Source: Anadara kagoshimensis
Taxonomy: Eukaryota; Mollusca; Bivalvia; Arcoida; Arcidae
Length of the DNA stretch: 64,000 nt
NCBI GenBank assembly: GCA_021292105.1
Contig: CM037860.1
Location: 13,720,698 to 13,784,697, forward strand
Direction: 5' to 3'
How positions within the stretch are numbered: the stretch's first letter is position 1; every line of letters begins with the position of its first letter. This document shows, piece by piece, positions 12,426 through 23,862 of the stretch. Under the pieces are notes generated by a model. The model ran no database searches. It was not told the origin of the DNA and saw only the letters and a program-made list of their open reading frames with translations. The position numbers and the translations under genes are program-made.

Positions 12426-13317
12426 GAAAAATCTGTATGTGCTTTAAAATTCCAAAATTAGATTATTGGATTATGATATGAATCAGTATTTTTTTTTGTC
12501 TGTCAAAAGCAATATCGAGTGCCGATGAAATAAAAACAAGGGAGACAACTATTGTCTGTTATTATAGCTTCATGATTGATGCATTTGCTCCAGTTTCTAC
12601 TATGAGCATTAAAATGTGACAAAATTTAATCTCAAGAGGAAACATTCTGTTGAGATTAGAAATGAAAAAAAGTAGATTAAAATTTTAAAAAATTGTTAGA
12701 AAACAACATTGTATAGACTATATGTCTTGTTTTATTTTATTGGTTTGTAGAAATACACAGAATCGTGGCTTTAATTTCTCCTGGGAATATGGCTTAGAAT
12801 TTAATTTATTTATAAGGTGTAAATAATAAAAAACTGATTGTATTGTACTTAAAGGCTGATTAATTAGATTGTAAGTTTTTATTTAAAATTCTATGATTTG
12901 ATTTTAAGCATATTTTGCAAAGTTGATGATTAATCACAATTATGATACATGTATTAATTTGATTAACTTTCCGATAGCATACAGAATAGCATCACAGTTG
13001 ATTTCATTGATGTTTGAATTAGTTATTAACAATGAAAAATGAATTATATCCTACCAAACAATGTATTTGAAAAATGATTTACTGAATTACAATGAATTAA
13101 GAGGAAACATTTGCAGGGAAAATATTCACGGTTTTTTCAGTGACTCTTCGACCACAAATATATCTTCTCAGTGAAATTTTCTTATTTCCCCTGGTTTACT
13201 TTCCCTACAGTCACAACTGAAAATTTCTTATTGGGACATAGTTTAGAAGATGAAAACTGCAGAAGTTTTCTACCATTCATGTTCCTTATACAGTATATCC
13301 TACCCAATATAACAGGG
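12426..13317. other. AT-rich sequence, no gene seen
   Basis: No repeat or exon was recognised. Confidence 0.5.
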
Positions 13318-13450
13318 GTAGTGGTAGGGGTAGTGGTGGCCAAGTGAATAAGGCATTAACCTTGAAAACGCGAGGCATCTTTGACCCCAGCCGACTACTA
13401 GTGAGAAAGATGTTTTCATTGTTGGGAGACCTTTACTGGTTTGGTTGGTA
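13318..13450 (+). mobile_element. SINE family B head (tRNA-like)
   Basis: The tRNA-like GTGGTGGCCAAGTGAATAAG with CCTTGAAAACGCGAGGC is followed by a B-box-like TTTGACCCCAGCC and then the family body word GTGAGAAAGATG. The acceptor-stem pairing of a real tRNA is absent. Confidence 0.6.
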
Positions 13451-13747
13451 CCAGTATGATAAACAGAGTTGCCTGTTATGTTTATATGCGACATTGCAAA
13501 CAAGTGTATTAGCATTCAAAAGTGACCATTTTAAATGTCCATTAGTACAAAGCAGATCAGGAATACTTGAACAAAACTCATGAACTTTGAAATTAATAAT
13601 AAAAAAAATTGCCTCATCATGAATAGCTAAACAAAATTGCTGACTCAATATAAAGAGATATTTTACCACCCACCCACCCAGCATAACAACCCATAAAAAT
13701 TGTGTACTGTCTCTATCGCTCTCACACAACCAAAAACATTCTTTCTC

Positions 13748-13955
13748 CTTGGCTGAGTGGAACTTCATCCTTATGTACCACAGGGCCTCTCACTGCCTAG
13801 GTTCGAGTCCAACTCATTATGTGAGAAAGTTTGTCAGTTTGCTTGTCATTAAAAGTCAGTTTTGTTTTTGGGGGAACTTCATTTTCTATTGCAATCACAG
13901 AACTCACCACATCAATATAAGTGAAAAATCTTACCTGGGGAATGAAACATGATTA
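13748..13955 (+). mobile_element. SINE family B (second copy nearby)
   Basis: The head GGCTGAGTGGAA, CCTCTCACTGCCTAGGTTCG (B box), GTGAGAAAGTTTGTCAGTTT and CATCAATATAAGTGAAAAAT follow in family order; the end is ACCTGGGGAATGAAAC. Confidence 0.75.
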
Positions 13956-14067
13956 CTTCATGCCAATCAACTCCCCCATACACATATCAAACTTATTTTT
14001 ACAACAGCAAATATTTGTTTTAAGATCTCTTCCCTATGACTTTTATTTCTAAATGTTGAGGGCTTGG

Positions 14068-14166
14068 CAAAAGATTAGCCACTACTCATTTTCAAGTCTT
14101 GGGTTCGACCATACAACCTCCCACATACAAAGCGAGCACTCTACCAACTGAGCTACCATAGTGGTT
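14068..14166 (-). mobile_element. SINE family A, head only
   Basis: On the minus strand it reads GTAGCTCAGTTGGTAGAGTG, CTCGCTTTGTATGTGGGAGG, then a B-box region and AAGACTTGAAAATGAGTAGT. The rest of the SINE is missing. A (GA)n tract follows at 14171-14194. Confidence 0.8.
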
Positions 14167-14199
14167 AAGCAAGAGAGAGAGAGAGAGAGAGAGTGTGAT

Positions 14200-15890
14200 C
14201 CATTGACATAGTTCAATATAGTTACAAGTTGTATCTGTCTTTATAATCTTTTAAATGTTTTCCTTGATGCAGGAGAATGTTATTGTGACTGATATCATGG
14301 ATAAACACAGTTTTTACAAGTATTTCATACCCTTCATCTTCAGTTGGGTTTGTCATAAATTTTCACTTTGACATTTTGATAAAATTTCACACTTTTTGAG
14401 AAAAAAGGATAAAAAGGAATAATAAAAAAACATTTAACTTAGAAAATTTAATCATTTTTACGTTAGTATTGAACTAGTTATTGATCAGAATAAAATATTG
14501 ATTCAAATTTATTTTTGATATCACTAATAGTATTGGCATTTATTATGTTCTCTCTTTGATAAAATTATTTTAAAGTCATTGAGTGTGTTTTATGTAAAAT
14601 TTTCACTGGGGCTAATAGTCAATATATTGATTCAGTTGGTCTGTACATCAAAACAAATTTGACTTTTAAATACAATTGGAAAAAAAAACCTTAAAAATTT
14701 GTATTTGCATTTTTTAATATATTCTGTGTTTTGATCTAATATGAAAATCAATTAACAATGGCCGTTTTTAAAATGTAAAAAATGATGCTTGAAAAATAGA
14801 ACAATGTATTTTGAGAGAGTTAAAGGTTTTAAGAATTCACAAGGGACTAATAGAATGATCAAATTTTTTATCTGTCACTAATTTCAAAGGACTTAAAATA
14901 CCCGGAGGCAAACATATGTGCAGCATAAAACTATTGTTTCTCCATTCGCAATTAAACTGAAAATTCATCTTGTCCCTAAGAGATTTTAAAGCATTATTAG
15001 GACCATGAATAGTTTGTGTTCATAAAAGCTTTTAAAATGTCTGTTCTAATTGATTTTGAATTTACAACTCAAAAGTTTTTATTGAAATACTTTACTAAAA
15101 TGACTGATATGAAATTAAGATAAAAAAGAAATAAAAACTCAAATTTTTTCATAAATTTCAAGAATGTGATAATGAGGAAGTAATCATTTTATAAAATTGC
15201 CTGGAGGTAGCGAGCCAGTCAGTCAGGCAGGCAGGCAGGCTGGCAGAGAATTTAAAATGTACTTAGGAGAGAAAAAATTCAAATAATTAAAGTGTTTAAT
15301 TTGATACACATGAATGAGATTGTAATTGAAATGGGTTATTTTTTATATTGATGATAATTTATCTGTCATAAAAGATGAAACATATCCATTTTATTTAAAA
15401 TTAAATTTGTGTTTTTTTTCTAAAAAAAGAAAAAATAAGGTTAAAGAGGATCATAAATCATGTTTCTATGTGTGTGCACCTTTACCATTGTATAGTGGGA
15501 TTTAGTGAAGAATAAAGAGTAAATATATTCATATTGTAACAGTGTAAGGTGCACAATAAAAGGTACTGTTGAAACCTGATTCAATGGTCTCTTCCCAGGT
15601 AGACATTGCAAGGATATATAAAATTTCAAACCTTTATACTTTTGTTAGTTTTCAAGATATTTGTTAATTTAAGATGTCATTTTGTAGATCACTCAAAGCT
15701 TATCACATATGCATTCTAATTTTGTTAACACATTTTTATTTTTAGTACGATAAAAGATGGTCAAAATTTGCCATATTTAAGTTAAGGAAAATTTTAACTA
15801 AGGAATGATTATGAAAGCGGGACCTTACTCTTAGCTACAATTTTGTGTGATGCCAATTTTCTATGCTCTTATAGCTATGACATTACATAA
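14200..15890. other. AT-rich sequence, no gene seen
   Basis: Only minor low complexity was seen, such as CAGGCAGGCAGGCAGG near 15221-15238. Confidence 0.5.
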
Positions 15891-15894
15891 CATG

Positions 15895-16170
15895 GACTAC
15901 AACTTTGTAACTACTCTCTCTGTAGAAATGACAGTATTTTCAGGAATCACCTTGCCAGTAGCTATAGGAATGACCTTAACCTTGTTTGTAGAAATCATCC
16001 TGTCATTATTTTTAATAATGACCTTGCCAGTAGCTATAGGAATGACCTTTTACCTTGTCTGTAGAAATAACCTTGCCAGTATTTATATGAATGACCTTGC
16101 CAGTAGTGATAGGAATGACCTTGACCTTGTATGTAGGAATTTCCTTGACAACGGATATCTATAGGAACAA
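15895..16170. repeat. Degenerate tandem repeat (AGGAATGACCTTGCCAGTAG)
   Basis: The word AATGACCTTGCCAGTAGCTA, with variants, recurs about every 24-40 bases. The 105-codon open stretch over it is a by-product. Confidence 0.85.
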
Positions 16171-16975
16171 CCTTGATGTCATCAATTTAGAGTGTCCCAC
16201 TTTTCATTGTTTTCTTGAACACCGTGACTATGAAAAGGTCAATATCTTCCGGAATGACCAACTGAAGTAATATTAGAGACAGAAAGACTGACATTTTAAA
16301 CATCTTTCGGATGTCCTTCAATGAAAAGAAAAGTCTGGGATATGAAGTTTTGAAAATAAGATCAATAATGATAAAAAGAGATAGATGTACAATAAGGCAT
16401 TATTGACAGTTCAGTTAGATAGATGGACAGTTAGACACACAACACAACATAAAATGCCTTACTTCATGACAGGATTATGAAAAAAATTTGATCTCAATTG
16501 ATTTTCATTTGACAAAGTTTTTCCGAACTTATTTGAAATGATCAGTTTCTCTATAAATCAAGTTTTATAACATTCTGGTTTCCCGAACGTGTTCATCAAT
16601 TTATTATGATATCTGATAAAGAAATAATTAAATATTCATAATTATGACTATTTGACAAAGTTAAGGATTTTGTTTGTCCAATTATAGATTTTATTACATC
16701 TGATAGATTAATAGAACCTTGTCTCTGAAAATCTTCAAATTTCTGATAGATTTAATTAGCTAATACCAGCAATCACAATATAGTGTTATCGGTTGATGTC
16801 TTATCAACTGTGTACAAAGACCTCCTGAGGAAATCTCATAACCTGTCAGCTTTTAGCAAGATATTTGTTATATAGAAAACTGAAATTAATAAAGTTAATG
16901 AAGACTTTGTATTTAAGGTACATATTGGTATTAGTCCTGGATGAGCTCTATATAGAGGTGATAAACCACATTCAC
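16171..16975. other. AT-rich sequence, no gene seen
   Basis: No repeat or exon was recognised. Confidence 0.5.
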
Positions 16976-16977
16976 AG

Positions 16978-17232
16978 GCTTCCCTCTCTCTCCCCTCCCC
17001 CACCTCCTTCATCGTTCCCATCACCCAATCTATTTTCCCCTGATACTAACAACCCCTTAATTCATATTTGCCTCTTTTCCTCCCTATTTAGTGTCCTCTA
17101 TCTTATACTCCCCTCATCCCTTTTACCCTCTCTGTTCTGTCCCTTCATCTCCTTTCATCCCCATTCTCCATCTCCCTTGCCCCCCTCCACACCTATTTCC
17201 TCTTTCTTCCCTACCCTCCCTGTGTCCCTCTG
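16978..17232. repeat. Polypyrimidine (C/T-rich) tract
   Basis: About 250 bases are nearly all C and T on the + strand. A 128-codon open stretch ends here and reads as Ser/Pro/Leu/Phe only, as expected from composition. Confidence 0.85.
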
Positions 17233-18838
17233 CTATCAAAATGTTATGTAATACAACTGTGACATAAAAAGCTTAAAGTAAAGTTCATATCTATTTGAGC
17301 CACACCATCATTTTTTTACTCTCTCGTTTCTTTATATCCTGATGTATCTTGTTTAGTAGGTGTAATTATTAAATCTACATACTTGTTGGACATCAGACAT
17401 ATTTGATAGAAGACAGACAAAATAAACAGTGAAAATTTGCAAGAAAACCACAATTGAATCAAGATTTCCGAGTCGAGCAAGTGGATTTGGTAATCAGTCG
17501 ATTGAAGTCACACAGAGATTGATCTCGGAAATGAAACTGGACAGTTTCAACATTAAAGTTGTCTTGTTGTGCCAGACAGCCATACTGATGTGATATTATA
17601 TTCAAACAAATATGATTTGGTACCGATTAGTTTTAGACTGTAGTTTGTTATTGTGTGGAGACAGTACTGATCTTAACCCTTTTAGGCTTAAAAATAGCTT
17701 TTGATCACATTTTTATCATTTGTTAGTACATGGTTGTTTGAAAATCTCCACAGTGTATGGTACAGTAACTGTGGACAAAGAGGGTAGAAATCATCAAAGA
17801 ACATCATTGACCCCACCCCCACCTATATTAATGGAGAAGTGTACATATAAGATTTCGTCTTTGTTTCAATTTATTGTAAAATAATCCCTCCTACTATATC
17901 TTTCTTATTGCTATTTCATTTCTTGTCATGATTTGAATATGGATATGTATGCTTGTTTTTTATTCTTTTACAAATGTTTGAAGTTACAGGTCAAGTTTGA
18001 ATTTCATTATGATCAACTGATATTTACAGAGTTATTGCTCTTTGCATTTTTTATCTAGAAGTGTTTGTTGAAACGTGATTGTAAATTATATGTCAAACAC
18101 AAGAGTAACAAAATACATTGGAATCTCTGTGTTGTGATCTGTAACTAGCGGTCACATCCAGTCATTAGTTAAATATCAACATTACCCTCCCACCAACCCC
18201 CCACACTCTTCCCTCTCCTCTTAATACTTTAAGAAAGAAGGATAGAAAATCTATACTAGTGACTTCAGACCCTATGTATATAAGGACCATTTTAAATAGG
18301 TAAAAGTGTTGATGCTATGAGATATAAAATTTAAAAAATATTTCAGCTGTTTCTTAATTTAAATTCCTCTTGAGAAACAATACAACTGCCCAACATGACT
18401 TATGAATATTTTGTAAGATAACTGATTCTGAGACAAATTGATTTGTCTGACTTTTCAATTGCATTTTGTTTGTTACACTAAAGCCCCTCTTATTTCTGTA
18501 ATTTCACAATAAAATGTTAAGGTTTATGTAGATTTTTATTTTTCTGCCATTACCTATGGCTTCCTGAAGCCATTATACTGAAGTTTGATGACCATGAAGA
18601 TATGTAAAACCGTAATTGGAAGTAGAAATACAAGGTCTGATTTGAGACTTTTGACTAAACGTTTAGCTGGTCCTTTTATAGATCATACATCATCACACAA
18701 GCAGTCAGGATTGAGTTATCTCCCTTGTGTATAATGATCTTATTTAAAGGAGATAAATTATAAATTTTACTCTACTGGTGTGTTTATACCCAGTGACACA
18801 ATGTTTGTTTCCTATTATACACAGTTGACTTATTCACT
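17233..18838. other. AT-rich sequence, no gene seen
   Basis: No repeat or exon was recognised. Confidence 0.45.
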
Positions 18839-18920
18839 GGTACAGTGAAACCATTCTAAACAGAATACACAAAGGACAGAAAATTTGTTCAGATTAGACA
18901 GGTTTTCAGTTAACACACAT
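18839..18920 (+). mobile_element. MITE-like family G, short copy
   Basis: It reads GGTACAGTGAAACCATTCTA at one end and TTCAGATTAGACAGGTTTTC at the other, the same word pair seen around 58188 and at 62811/63290. The ends are weak inverted repeats. Confidence 0.45.
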
Positions 18921-19351
18921 TAATTTAGCAGTATAAACAGTATATATAGGTAAACAACATTAACCTGTCTGCTTGACCTTTAATTAAAATATTTATCATG
19001 GTCCATGGACCAGTGAATTTATGTATAGAGAATGTTGGTGTTTATTTCCTATATATCACTGGAAACGCTAATTTTAAACACATATCTGAATCAATGGTCG
19101 AAGTTTTAAGACAGTAAGGTTAAGTTAGATGTTATTTATCTGAAGTTTGTGTGCATTGTGTATGTACCAGTCTTAATGCTATCCTAATGAAAAGGTCAAG
19201 CAGACAGGTCAATGTTGTTTGCCTATATACATAAGTTTAGGTTTTGGACTTTTGTTTCCACATGGTCCACAGTAGAACTGTTACCCAATTCATAGTATAT
19301 CAGTGGCATTGCAGTACAGAATCCTAGTAATTATGTACATTTGTAGCGGTC

Positions 19352-19436
19352 TGGGTATCTCAGTTGTTAGAGCACTTGTCTATAGTGTGGGAGGTCCTGG
19401 GTTCGATACTCAGTCTGACCCTGCTTTTCCCTTCCT
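19352..19436 (+). mobile_element. tRNA-like SINE head
   Basis: The A box TATCTCAGTTGTTAGAGC and the B box GGGTTCGATACTC sit at SINE-like spacing (cf. GTAGCTCAGTTGGTAGAG of family A). No 3' acceptor stem pairs with the start, so this is not a functional tRNA. Confidence 0.7.
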
Positions 19437-20100
19437 CTTACACAAGTACAAAGATTGATTTATACTGTAGTTAACAATATTTTGTTTGTTTTATTATATC
19501 TTACAGGTACAACAATTAATGCATCCTTTAGTCTGACCATTAAGGCAACTTATACAGTAAGTACTGTAATATTTAAACATTATAGCGGTGATATTTTATT
19601 GTGTTTAGTGATGAGATGCAATCTAATCTATTATAGTTATGGCATTGGTTCATTGATGGCATTTGCCAACTTTGAAGTTTTTACTTTGCTTTGGGATTGT
19701 TGTTTAGATATGGATTGGCATGTTTGTTTTAATAACTGGACAATATCAAATTTTCAAATTTCCTCTAAACTTATGGACACTTGAAAATGAAAATGAATAA
19801 AATCCTTCTTAAAATATAGAAAATTTATAGTACATTTCTGTGCTTAAGACATGAATGTTTAATTATGTTATGGAAATCTTACTTCACATGTAGAATAGGG
19901 GGAGAAAACTAAACACCACTGTTTTCCACTCCACCACTGTGCCTCATAAAGATTTTATACCCCATAATTATATCAGTCAGTGTCTCCCTTTAAAAGTGCT
20001 GGTTTGTGCATGTGAATTTTTGGGGGTAGTCAGAGTTTCTAATCTTGTTATGATGTAATTGATGCACATACTACTGTACCCAAAAAAATATGTAAAACCC
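19437..20100. other. AT-rich sequence with one 109-codon open stretch, not called as a gene
   Basis: The open stretch at 19455-19784 is Ile/Leu/Tyr-rich, shows no family I recognise, and has an acceptor-like TTATATCTTACAG inside it. I treat it as chance. Confidence 0.4.
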
Positions 20101-20114
20101 CTTCTCTCTCTCTC

Positions 20115-20149
<35 letters not shown>
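20101..20149. repeat. (CT)n microsatellite
   Basis: CT dinucleotides run from 20101 to 20149 with single interruptions. Confidence 0.97.
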
Positions 20150-20150
<1 letters not shown>

Positions 20151-20189
20151 GTAGCGAGGGGTCCATATAAAGTACAACAAACGTGTGAT

Positions 20190-20775
20190 TCTTTTATTTT
20201 GAGTTTAAATTTTAATTTACATAAAACACAGATAAATCTACTTACATTGTGCCTGGAACTAATCTGTATTAATTGAGTTTTAAATTGAAATATGACTTAT
20301 CTTAATGTAGTTTTATACTGTTTAATTTAACTCAAATTGACGTTGTTAGTTTATGTTAACTTTAGGGTTATTTCTAGTAACTTTTAATTTAACTGTTCCA
20401 AAAAAAATTTAATATAATCCAATTAAAAAGCACTTTTTGTTGACTTCACAGAGTGTAATCTAATTCTGTTTACTTTTAGCGAATTTAATTTTGTTTAATT
20501 TTATTGAATTGATTTTAGTTTTCTTCAATTCAGGTGATTTTAATCTAATTTAATTCAATTTAAAATGCTTTCATTTGATTTGATGTGCTTTAATTTAATT
20601 TTTATTTTGCTAATTCAACTTGCACCTAAATGTAAATTATTTTAATTTCGGGCTAGATTGTACTGATTCAAATTAATATTTCTGTACTCGTTAACTATTT
20701 TAATTCATCTTTTTAATTAAATTTTTTCTGAAATTTGAATTTAGTAATTGAATTAAAAACAATCAATTTTGACAT
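20190..20775. repeat. Degenerate TTTAATT-rich low-complexity tract
   Basis: Words such as TTTAATTTAATTC and GATTTTAATCTAATTTAATT recur without a fixed period for nearly 600 bases. Confidence 0.65.
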
Positions 20776-20879
20776 GAACTGAAATTACCGGATTTAATGA
20801 CTTAATGCAGTCAATACTGGGATTGGGTGCATAGAGGACATAAATGAAAGATTAAGGGTTATACTTCATCTCGCTCCTT

Positions 20880-21235
20880 TTGGGTAGTGTCCAAGTGGTC
20901 TGAAGCATTCAGTACCTTTTGCTGCCTAGTTTTAAATCATAAATATGTAGGTAGCTCCTACTCTAAAGACATGATCAGTTTGCTAATTTCCTATATTTAA
21001 ATCTGTTCTGAGTAATTCCTAGTTTTAGGGGGAATTGTCAGTTCCCTGATTTCAGTGGTTTTCAACCTAGAATTAAACCTAAATTAGACAATTTGAGGAA
21101 ATAACCATTTCACTAATGCCAATGGTTTTGTCTTGATACTCTAGTGCCCTTCACCATTTCAGAACTGCCTCAATATGATTGAAATAATATAAAATTTGGG
21201 TTTTGACACCTAAATATTTTCCCCACTTCTAGTCA
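20880..21235 (+). mobile_element. SINE family B, old copy (B3)
   Basis: The head GTGTCCAAGTGGTCTGAAGC, TTTTGCTGCCTAGTTTTAAA and the 3' part CATTTCAGAACTGCCTCAAT ... GGGTTTTGACACC are in family order but diverged, with an extra segment between. Confidence 0.5.
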
Positions 21236-21535
21236 TAGGCACCACTGTTATTTTAACCCTGTCTTTAGCATACATAAATAGGCTAGTTGGAGTGGAGAAA
21301 TGGAGTTTGACACCCCTGTCTCATATCTTTCACTTATATTTAGGCGGTCAATTCTTCGATGGCAGAGGACTTATCTACTGGACTAGTGATGTTGCACATG
21401 ATCCACTGAAATATAAATCATAGGAAAGAAGACTGGGTTTGATCTACTAGTTTCATCGGTAAAAATCCAGTGAAATAATAGTACGTCTAATAAAACCTTC
21501 ACACACAGTCTGTTGATTGTTGAGTACTTTCCTAT

Positions 21536-21716
21536 TACAGTCAAACCTGTCAATAAAGGCCACCAAAGAGAACCAGTAAAGTTGGCTTTATGGGCAGGTG
21601 GCCTTTTATACAAGTTCAAATAATATGAATAAAGAGCAATTGGGATGCAATTCTACTGGCCTTAATAAACAGGTGGCCCTTATATAGAGGTGGCCTTTAA
21701 GGCAGGTTGGACTGTA
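21536..21716. mobile_element. MITE family D, copy 1
   Basis: The ends TACAGTCAAACCTGTC and GGCAGGTTGGACTGTA are inverted repeats (14 of 16). The body reads ATAAAGGCCACC ... GGTGGCCCTTATATAGAGGT and is partly palindromic. The 181-bp size and lack of an open frame fit a non-autonomous DNA transposon. Confidence 0.85.
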
Positions 21717-22900
21717 CATGTAATTATTATTTATTGTTTATTTAGAAAGACTCTTAGACTACAGCATTCAATCTGATTTAACAACAGACTCTTATAATGA
21801 ATTAGCTCAATTAGTTGGTTCACTTTATTATTTAAATGATCTACTGAGATCAATCCCCAGCTTGTTACCTGAGGTTCTGAGGAATTATGACTATACCACT
21901 TGAACCAAACACTATTTAATGTGTTAATTTTTCATCTAATTAATCTGCATACCACTGTGTAGAATTATTTCATCAACATCTGAAAATTTATTGATGTGGT
22001 GTTAAACATCATTAAATGAATCATAATGTTGATGTGGAATTTCTGGTGTTTCTTTTAGACTTAATTAATGCTTTTATGATTAAAAGATACAATTCATCAA
22101 CTTTAGTGCAGAAATCCTAAGTACTGGTTTATTTCTTCAGATGTAAATTTTTACTTCATGTTTTAGAATATTTAGTGATGTGTCAATACGTATGAGGTAA
22201 TTATAAAAATATTTCATGAAAATTTTTATTCTAATGGATTAGCTAAAAAGCATTATTTAGTGGTAAAAATATGTAAGTTATGTTTTCAGAAAAGTATTCT
22301 TAAATTCCACACTGTTAATAGTCTCCAGTATTCTCACAGAAATTGTTAGTTAATTTAATATTTTAAGACCTAAAAGAAACTTTTAATTTTTTTCAAATTT
22401 TCTTTAATGACTTTGAGCCAGTGCGAAATGCAGACATCATATGTTGTAAGAATTTTTGCTCCATACTAAAATATGCAGAATAGGTACAATTTATGTGCAT
22501 TTATGATGGCATGTGTACCAATTTTTTTTTATAATTTTTTGTCATCCATGCAGGATATCCAGATGTAAAATGTTACTAGAATCTCAGATATTTTAACTTC
22601 TACTGACTGATTTATTCTTTCAGATTTGTTGTTGATTGTTTCTTTGTAATCCTTCATTATACAGTTGGGACACACACATCTATTTAATATGCACAGTCAC
22701 TGATAATTTTTTTCTTATCTTTATATCCATCTTTTGAAAAAGTACATTTTTATTTTAATTAATTTATATTTTATTACTTTTCTGCACTTTTTTGTTTTAA
22801 TTAAATTTTTTACTTGGATTTTATTTCCTGTTTTGTTTTAATTTATTGTAATATATTTCAATAGATTTTATGATTATATTACAAAGTATTGTGATTTTTA
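21717..22900. other. AT-rich sequence, no gene seen
   Basis: No repeat or exon was recognised. Confidence 0.5.
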
Positions 22901-22949
22901 GCTCACCTGGCCAAATGGCACTAAAAGTGTGTGTGTGTGTGTGTGTGTG
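22901..22949 (+). mobile_element. Start fragment of hairpin-ended element (family H) plus GT repeat
   Basis: AGCTCACCTGGCCAAATGGC at 22901-22920 is the 5' hairpin start of family H, cut short at a (GT)n tract (22928-22949). Confidence 0.6.
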
Positions 22950-22989
22950 ACGACTGAAAAGTGCTTGCAGGGTCTTCTATGAGCTATTC

Positions 22990-23208
22990 AGCCTTGAATT
23001 ATAGTATCCCCTTTTTATGCAGCTCACATTGCTTCTTACCATCTAGATTTGAGTCAGACTGGACCCCAGTTTTGGAAAATTTATCAGTTCATTTGTCAAA
23101 GGTCTGTCAGGTTTCTCTGAGTATTTTGGTTTTTTTTCACCATTCAGGAACTGATGGCCTCAGTATAAATGAAGTATTCTTGACTAAAGTGTACACACGA
23201 ATACTCCC
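22990..23208 (+). mobile_element. SINE family B (B4)
   Basis: ATTGCTTCTTACCATCTAGA, TTTGAGTCAGACTGG, TTCAGGAACTGATGGCCTCA and CTTGACTAAAGTGTACAC follow family order. A poly-C run (about 23208-23218) follows. Confidence 0.65.
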
Positions 23209-23624
23209 CCCCCCCCCCCTTCCTTCTTATGTGTCTTTCCTTTCTACAATCAAGTTGCTGCCTGTAACAGTTGTGGAAATTGCATAACATTTATAGCTAG
23301 CTAGATAAAAAGTTCATACCTTTCTGAAGCACATAGCTTCACTTCTCTAGTGGAAGTTCACAGGTTTAACTTAATTTGGCACTTTTCAAAGTTTTTACTT
23401 TTCTTTTGGAATTGTGCTTTGGACATGGACTGGTATGTTAGTGTTTGATTTGAAGTGACAATTGACACTTTTGAGAGAAGAACTACACAAACTCAAAATT
23501 TCACTTTGAATCTCTTTAGTCATTCCCTCCTTCAGAATATCCCAAGATCAAAGGAAACAAGTATTTTAGTGATTGTGCTAAAAGCTTGAGTTGTCCACCA
23601 ATTACGAAAGCTTAAGTTAAACTT

Positions 23625-23862
23625 TCACTGTTGAGTGGAGTGGAATAGAATACTAATGTCTAGCAAAGATGTCGTTTACATCTCAGTCAGTGGAGAATTC
23701 ATTCACCTATATTGAGGCAGTCAGTTCACGAGACTGGAGCTACCATCAACCTTTGAACAAGCAAACTGACAAACTCTCTCACACTAATATCTGCCAGAGT
23801 GGATTTTGAGCCCAGGCAGTAAGAAACAGTGTGATGTTTAAGACAAGACTTTAAACCACTTG
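23625..23862 (-). mobile_element. SINE family B (B5)
   Basis: On the minus strand: GATTTTGAGCCCAGG-side B box, then GTGTGAGAGAGTTTGTCAGT, TTGCTTGTTC and ACTGACTGCCTCAATATAGG. The order is that of family B reversed. Confidence 0.7.

Noticed and set aside
16865-17251. 128-codon open stretch rich in Pro and Ser
   Set aside because: It follows a polypyrimidine tract; the composition explains the frame and residues.
19352-19436. Possible tRNA gene
   Set aside because: A and B boxes are present but the acceptor stem does not pair and no 3' end is seen. The same head recurs as a SINE start; likewise at 13318, 51245 and 52405.
19455-19784. 109-codon open stretch starting MIYTVVNN
   Set aside because: Hydrophobic and AT-driven, no recognised family and no matching splice partners.
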